Of a DNA stretch of 64,000 nt, positions 60,045 through 64,000 are shown in pieces. The position numbers were made by a program, and so were the translations under genes. How positions within the stretch are numbered: position 1 is the first letter of the stretch; every line of letters begins with the position of its first letter. The notes beneath the pieces are model-generated. The model ran no database searches. It saw only the letters and a list, made by a program, of their open reading frames with translations, and was not told the origin of the DNA. The DNA is taken from NCBI GenBank assembly GCA_034190875.2, contig CM067358.1, positions 54,675,217 to 54,739,216 on the forward strand, written 5' to 3'. This DNA comes from Urechis unicinctus. Lineage: Eukaryota > Annelida > Polychaeta > Xenopneusta > Urechidae.

Positions 60045-62261
60045 TCTTCACAACGCTCACTGTCAACAGCATCACAATTGCAATGGATGCTGGCCACATA
60101 CTCTGGGCATTCCATGTTAGATCAATGACTCTCACCTGTTGTTACCATGGCAGCAAGTTATCGTCACATCACCAGGTTCCTCCATGGCAACACTGTTCAG
60201 AATCATAGCGGCAGTCACGTCATTCTTCATATGTTTCAGTTTCCATATCATTGATATCGCGCTTTCCTACCTGATTCAGACCATCCATATTGGCCAAGAT
60301 TTGATCATGGATTCAAATTGAGATTAGCCATTGCAATGACATGGTAGTGTCAGAAATTATTTAAGGAGAGAATGATTGCAGTAACTGACTACTGGTGTGT
60401 TGTGTAGTCTGTCACGTGAGAATGAGTCAACGTACGACCTTCATGTTCAATAGTTGGAATGTTGTTGAAGATGCGTCCCATCAGGCAGCAGGATGAAACC
60501 CATCTCGGTGTGATCATGCTCAAGCTTCCAATGTGTCAATGATAAAGATTCGCTGTGGCTTCATTTGAAGTAATATGCCTTGCCAGTGTGTATTATGCTG
60601 TAATAAAAAGTCTGTGTGCTCTGCTGACTCTACTGACCTGAATTACCCATAGTGCAATGCTTGTGTAAACCCCAGTTATCCCCCTGGCTTTATTAAGCTA
60701 AATACATTTGTGATGATACACAGTTGATAGGAAGTCTTCTCAGGGTGATCCATGAGATTCACTATTAACATGGATAGAACTGCTGAGTTTAACGTTAACA
60801 CAAACCAGCTTTTTTTTTTTACCTATGCAGGCAGAGATGTGTGATTGAAGATTTTGTTGTTTACATTTCTGATGTGTGCTTGTGTTTTTGACATGCTTAC
60901 GACTTTGTCATCAGTGCTGCTTTTTGAAGTTGTAGAGATATTTCTAATGTAAATTATAACAGCATTTGTCTCCTGAGGATCAAGCTATGGTGTGTCATCC
61001 CCATCTGCGACACAAGCGGTGTCGAGTACGTTGATGGTGATGGCTATTGCGTTCTTCTCCCAGGAAGTTTGTGTGTCTATCTGATCTCATATCAGTTCAT
61101 GACTAGCTGTACCCTTCATAACAAGCTATACCCTTCAGATATACTTGATTTTGATTCTATCTTGTTGTTGGCAAATGGTTGTCAGATAATAGCTCTCTTC
61201 TAAAAATACAATGTTGCTGGAAATAATTTTGTACCATTTACAAATAAACTTGATTTCAAAAAGTACTTGGATGCATATTTTCTTATCAAGCAAGCTGACA
61301 TACTCAAATATTACCTTGACCTCTCTTATTTTTTTATCGTCTGCTTGCTAATTATGGCCTTTGACCCGGAGCTATATAAGAAATAGTAATAAAAAATATT
61401 TTGCTCCATGAAAACCCAATTGGGGATTGAAAGCAGTTTCCAAGCAATGAGGATACCTCTTTCAGACCAAATAGTATGACTGGCAGGACAAGAAAGGTGA
61501 CCTTTACCTCGACTCAAAGTGGCACCCTCAAACAAGGGATCTCTGATACATTAAGGTGATATGTTCTGTCAATATTGCTTATGGGATGTTATTAATGTAC
61601 TTAACTACACATTTAAGCATACCTTTTTAATGTGGAACAATAACTCTGCCTATTTGACAATATTTGACGCCTCGGTTATCTTTTACATTGCACCATCGGA
61701 TACGTTGTAAAACTATGAACGTGATGATTTAGTCATGTCATAACGTTTGACTAAAATCAGGTCCAAAGTATCAGTGCTTGAAGGACTATTGACCATTCTG
61801 GTCATGGATCATTATTCCAGGATCTGATGTACCCTAAAATTCCCACTCAAGTGAAGTTCTTATTAGTTGATTTTGTCTTGTCTGGTCAAATGTTGCGAAA
61901 CTAGGTACAGAATATATATTATAAATGATAGATGTCAATACCATACAATACAATGAATGGAAGGAGAACAGTATATCCATCGCTCTACTAGCACCTCACT
62001 GAGGTCCTCAGGACATGGGGGAATATTGGCCTTGGACCTACAGCGCAGTAATGCGAAGGTGTATTGGATCAACACGTTAGGCACATCATTATGATTCGAC
62101 CAAGTTCATTATCAATAACGTTCCATAACGCGATTGTTTGTATTAGAGTCTATTTGCGCGTGCGCAATTGCGCGTCTGCACGATGTTATAAATCCATCTC
62201 CGCTGTATTTGTATGAAAGAGTCGATGTAAATTACACTGTGATCTTGTGACAACAGGAATC
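60045..62261. other. NUP210 3' UTR and spacer before HIKESHI
   Basis: Plus-strand AATAAA signals at 60602-60607 and 61243-61248 are candidate NUP210 transcript ends. No gene was recognised in the rest. A palindromic GCGCGTGCGCAATTGCGCG stretch near 62155 lies about 100 bp before the HIKESHI start and could be an NRF1-type promoter site (TGCGCANTTGCGC-like), which is inference. Confidence 0.55.
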
Positions 62262-63493
62262 ATGTTCGGACTAATTGTATCGGGCAGAATAGTAAGTTTT
62301 GTTTAATCTGACATTAGAAGACGATCGCTTCTGTTGGTACCGTATGGTAACACATCTCTAATTCAGTTTGTTTTATCTGTTATTGTTTGCAATTGCTCTT
62401 TAACAGTTTAACAGTGTTTAACCAGACCACAGTTGCCCTGAATGGTGAAATGTAGGTGCTTCCTCAAGATGCACATAAACCATTCATTAGGCTACTAACT
62501 AATATGTTGATATGAATGTGTTTTTTGGGCGGGTTGATGATGAAGTTTTTTTTTTGCGGGGTGACACGAAGGGTTGAATCCTGTCAGGTGGTGTGAGTAT
62601 AGTTCATGTTTGTGTTGCAGGTTCACACAGAGTTTCAACAGGTTTCGGAGACTCATGTCATGTTCAATATCCCTAATGCGGATGACATTAACCATGTTGT
62701 CATCTTCATGACAGGACAAACTCCCTTCCCTGATGATATGGGTGGTGCAGGCAAGATAATATAACTCTCTTGATTTCATGTGATATAACTTATAAGACAC
62801 ATTTATATCATATTTTTATCATCCACATCTGGTCGTCTGATTGCAGTGTACTTCAGTTGGCCGGACGCATCAGGGCAAAGCTGGCATCTCCTTGGCCACA
62901 TCAGCAACAACAAACCCAGTGCCATTTTCAAGGTGGCAGGTCTCAAGAAAGGTGTGCCAAGTGTTTCTGTTGTAGTGGCGAAATTTTAGTTAAATTATTT
63001 ACTTGGCCACAAGCCTGACAGTCCCCCGACAAACCTTTGTTTTTTCTTCAATATAAGTGCTGTGTTGACTGTTTATCAGTAGCGTAGAACCAACAAATCC
63101 CCTCTCAGGGCTGAACTCTTGAGCTTTTCCAAATCGAGCGTGTTCTTATGTGTGATGTTTGTTGTGTGGACAGGAGGTGGATCTGAAATGAATGCCTTTG
63201 GTAGCGTGGAACAGAGTCACTTGGCCCAGATCGGAATATCTGTGGAACCACTCTCAGTTCTCAGCCAGCAGACCACAGCCCTCAACACCACCCCATCTAA
63301 ACTCAGCTCTTTTGCAGAATACTCAGAGAAGATGCTGCAAAACTTCTACAACTATGCTTCATCGTTTGGAGTGACACAGGCACAGATGTTGCCTAATGCC
63401 AGTGAAACTTTTGTTCCTATCAGTGTACTCAACACTTGGTTCACCAACTTTCGGCAACGAATGCAACAGAACCCATATTTCTGGAAGTCATGA
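62262..63493 (+). CDS. HIKESHI: HIKESHI, nuclear import carrier for HSP70
   Basis: Hikeshi carries HSP70 into the nucleus during heat stress by binding FG-nucleoporins (older names C11orf73, OPI10 homologue). Four exons join in frame: 62262-62291, 62621-62750, 62847-62951, 63174-63493, giving 194 residues (human 197). It begins [18 protein letters not shown]. The N-terminal domain shows [39 protein letters not shown] and [13 protein letters not shown]. The C-terminal domain shows [31 protein letters not shown] and ends NPYFWKS. Introns 1 and 3 have GTAAGT and GTGTGC donors. Intron 2 starts GCAAGA and ends ATTGCAG, a GC-AG intron; the codon split (G|TG, Val) and family alignment fix this junction. 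All conserved parts are present, so the gene looks intact. Confidence 0.95.
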
Positions 63494-64000
63494 ACTATTA
63501 AACTGCCAGGATCCTTTTTTTTAATCAACCAATGGCCACCTCATATCTTCTGACTAATCACAATATTGATATATTTATTGTGATTTCCTTATAATGTAAC
63601 TTTCCACAATTTTCTGACAGTTCCTACTACTTGCACCTCCCATACTTCTGCTGTTTCTACACATTTCTTTTAGATTAGATTAGATTTTAGCCCAGGCTGA
63701 TCATGTCTCATTCATTATTATGTACAATTGTAAAATTAAAAAAGCTTGTATCGATTAATTCATGGGATATTGCCCAAGGCACTAGGTTGTAAGATTAATG
63801 AAACATGTCATATTGATGGAATGAACCCATCAAAAAGCAGTTAAACATGATTAACTAGATCTGGCCTCCCTACAATCATCAGATGACAACAGAAGTGTCA
63901 GATGACCAGAAAGTCATCGCTCAATTGGTGAAGAAATAGCTGTGTTTTTTTTTGTATGGGATGATGCAGCAGATTGCACTTAATGGCACTGGGACAATAA
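63494..64000. other. HIKESHI 3' flank
   Basis: Probable 3' UTR and spacer to the window edge. No canonical AATAAA was spotted; an ATTAAA-like sequence occurs near 63736. Nothing else was recognised. Confidence 0.4.

Noticed and set aside
62155..62180. GC-rich palindrome considered as a replication or recombination site
   Set aside because: Position just upstream of HIKESHI fits a promoter element better; there is no evidence for another role.
63119..63172. Upstream start [11 protein letters not shown] for the last HIKESHI exon
   Set aside because: It is intron sequence read in frame; the acceptor at 63173 and the exon phase join correctly to the three upstream exons.

Overview
The window looks like animal nuclear DNA, most likely from a marine invertebrate and probably a mollusc or other lophotrochozoan. 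The species assignment is inference. Genes are split into many short exons with GT-AG introns, and introns and spacers are full of microsatellites, minisatellites, decayed LINEs, a decayed Polinton/Maverick and miniature inverted-repeat elements. There is no operon structure, CRISPR array or prokaryotic gene. No tRNA or rRNA was recognised by eye.

Nine genes could be assembled by following splice sites and reading frame. From left to right they are: RNASEK (minus, 8817-11359); a Phafin/PLEKHF PH-FYVE gene (plus, 11675-14957), divergent from RNASEK across a 315-bp shared promoter; UBE2T (minus, 17156-19676); an unrecognised Ala/Asn/Arg-rich protein with a Pro/Tyr-rich tail (minus, 23723-25855); a 5'-incomplete tetraspanin that looks damaged (plus, 29657-31329); an unrecognised single-exon coiled-coil ORF (plus, 36112-36420); prenylcysteine oxidase PCYOX1 (plus, 38420-41212); the nuclear-pore membrane glycoprotein NUP210/gp210 (plus, 42204-60044, 42 exons joining in frame to 1900 codons); and HIKESHI (plus, 62262-63493). 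The last three lie head to tail. NUP210 and HIKESHI both act in nucleocytoplasmic traffic, but the sequence shows no functional link between them.

The first 8.8 kb holds no recognisable gene. It contains a G-tract-ended repeat seen again at 5.9 and 39.1 kb, a LINE broken up by one copy of that repeat, a near-perfect hairpin, and a 52-bp inverted-repeat element with a 9-bp target-site duplication. The middle (19.8-38 kb) is repeat-rich: a 290-bp repeat in inverted orientation around the Pro/Tyr-rich gene, a LINE 3' end with a TATC tail, two long TA arrays, a 36-bp minisatellite and a Polinton polymerase remnant.

The most distinctive patterns are these. (1) Several NUP210 introns carry minisatellites whose repeat unit is the adjacent splice junction itself, four at donors and one at an acceptor. 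(2) A 52-55 bp miniature element has 14-bp terminal inverted repeats and 9-bp target-site duplications. (3) The tetraspanin has a one-base frameshift, and a long TA array starts directly after the first cysteine pair of its large loop. (4) PCYOX1 ends in KDEL. All homology calls rest on recognising families from translated sequence by eye; no database was searched.
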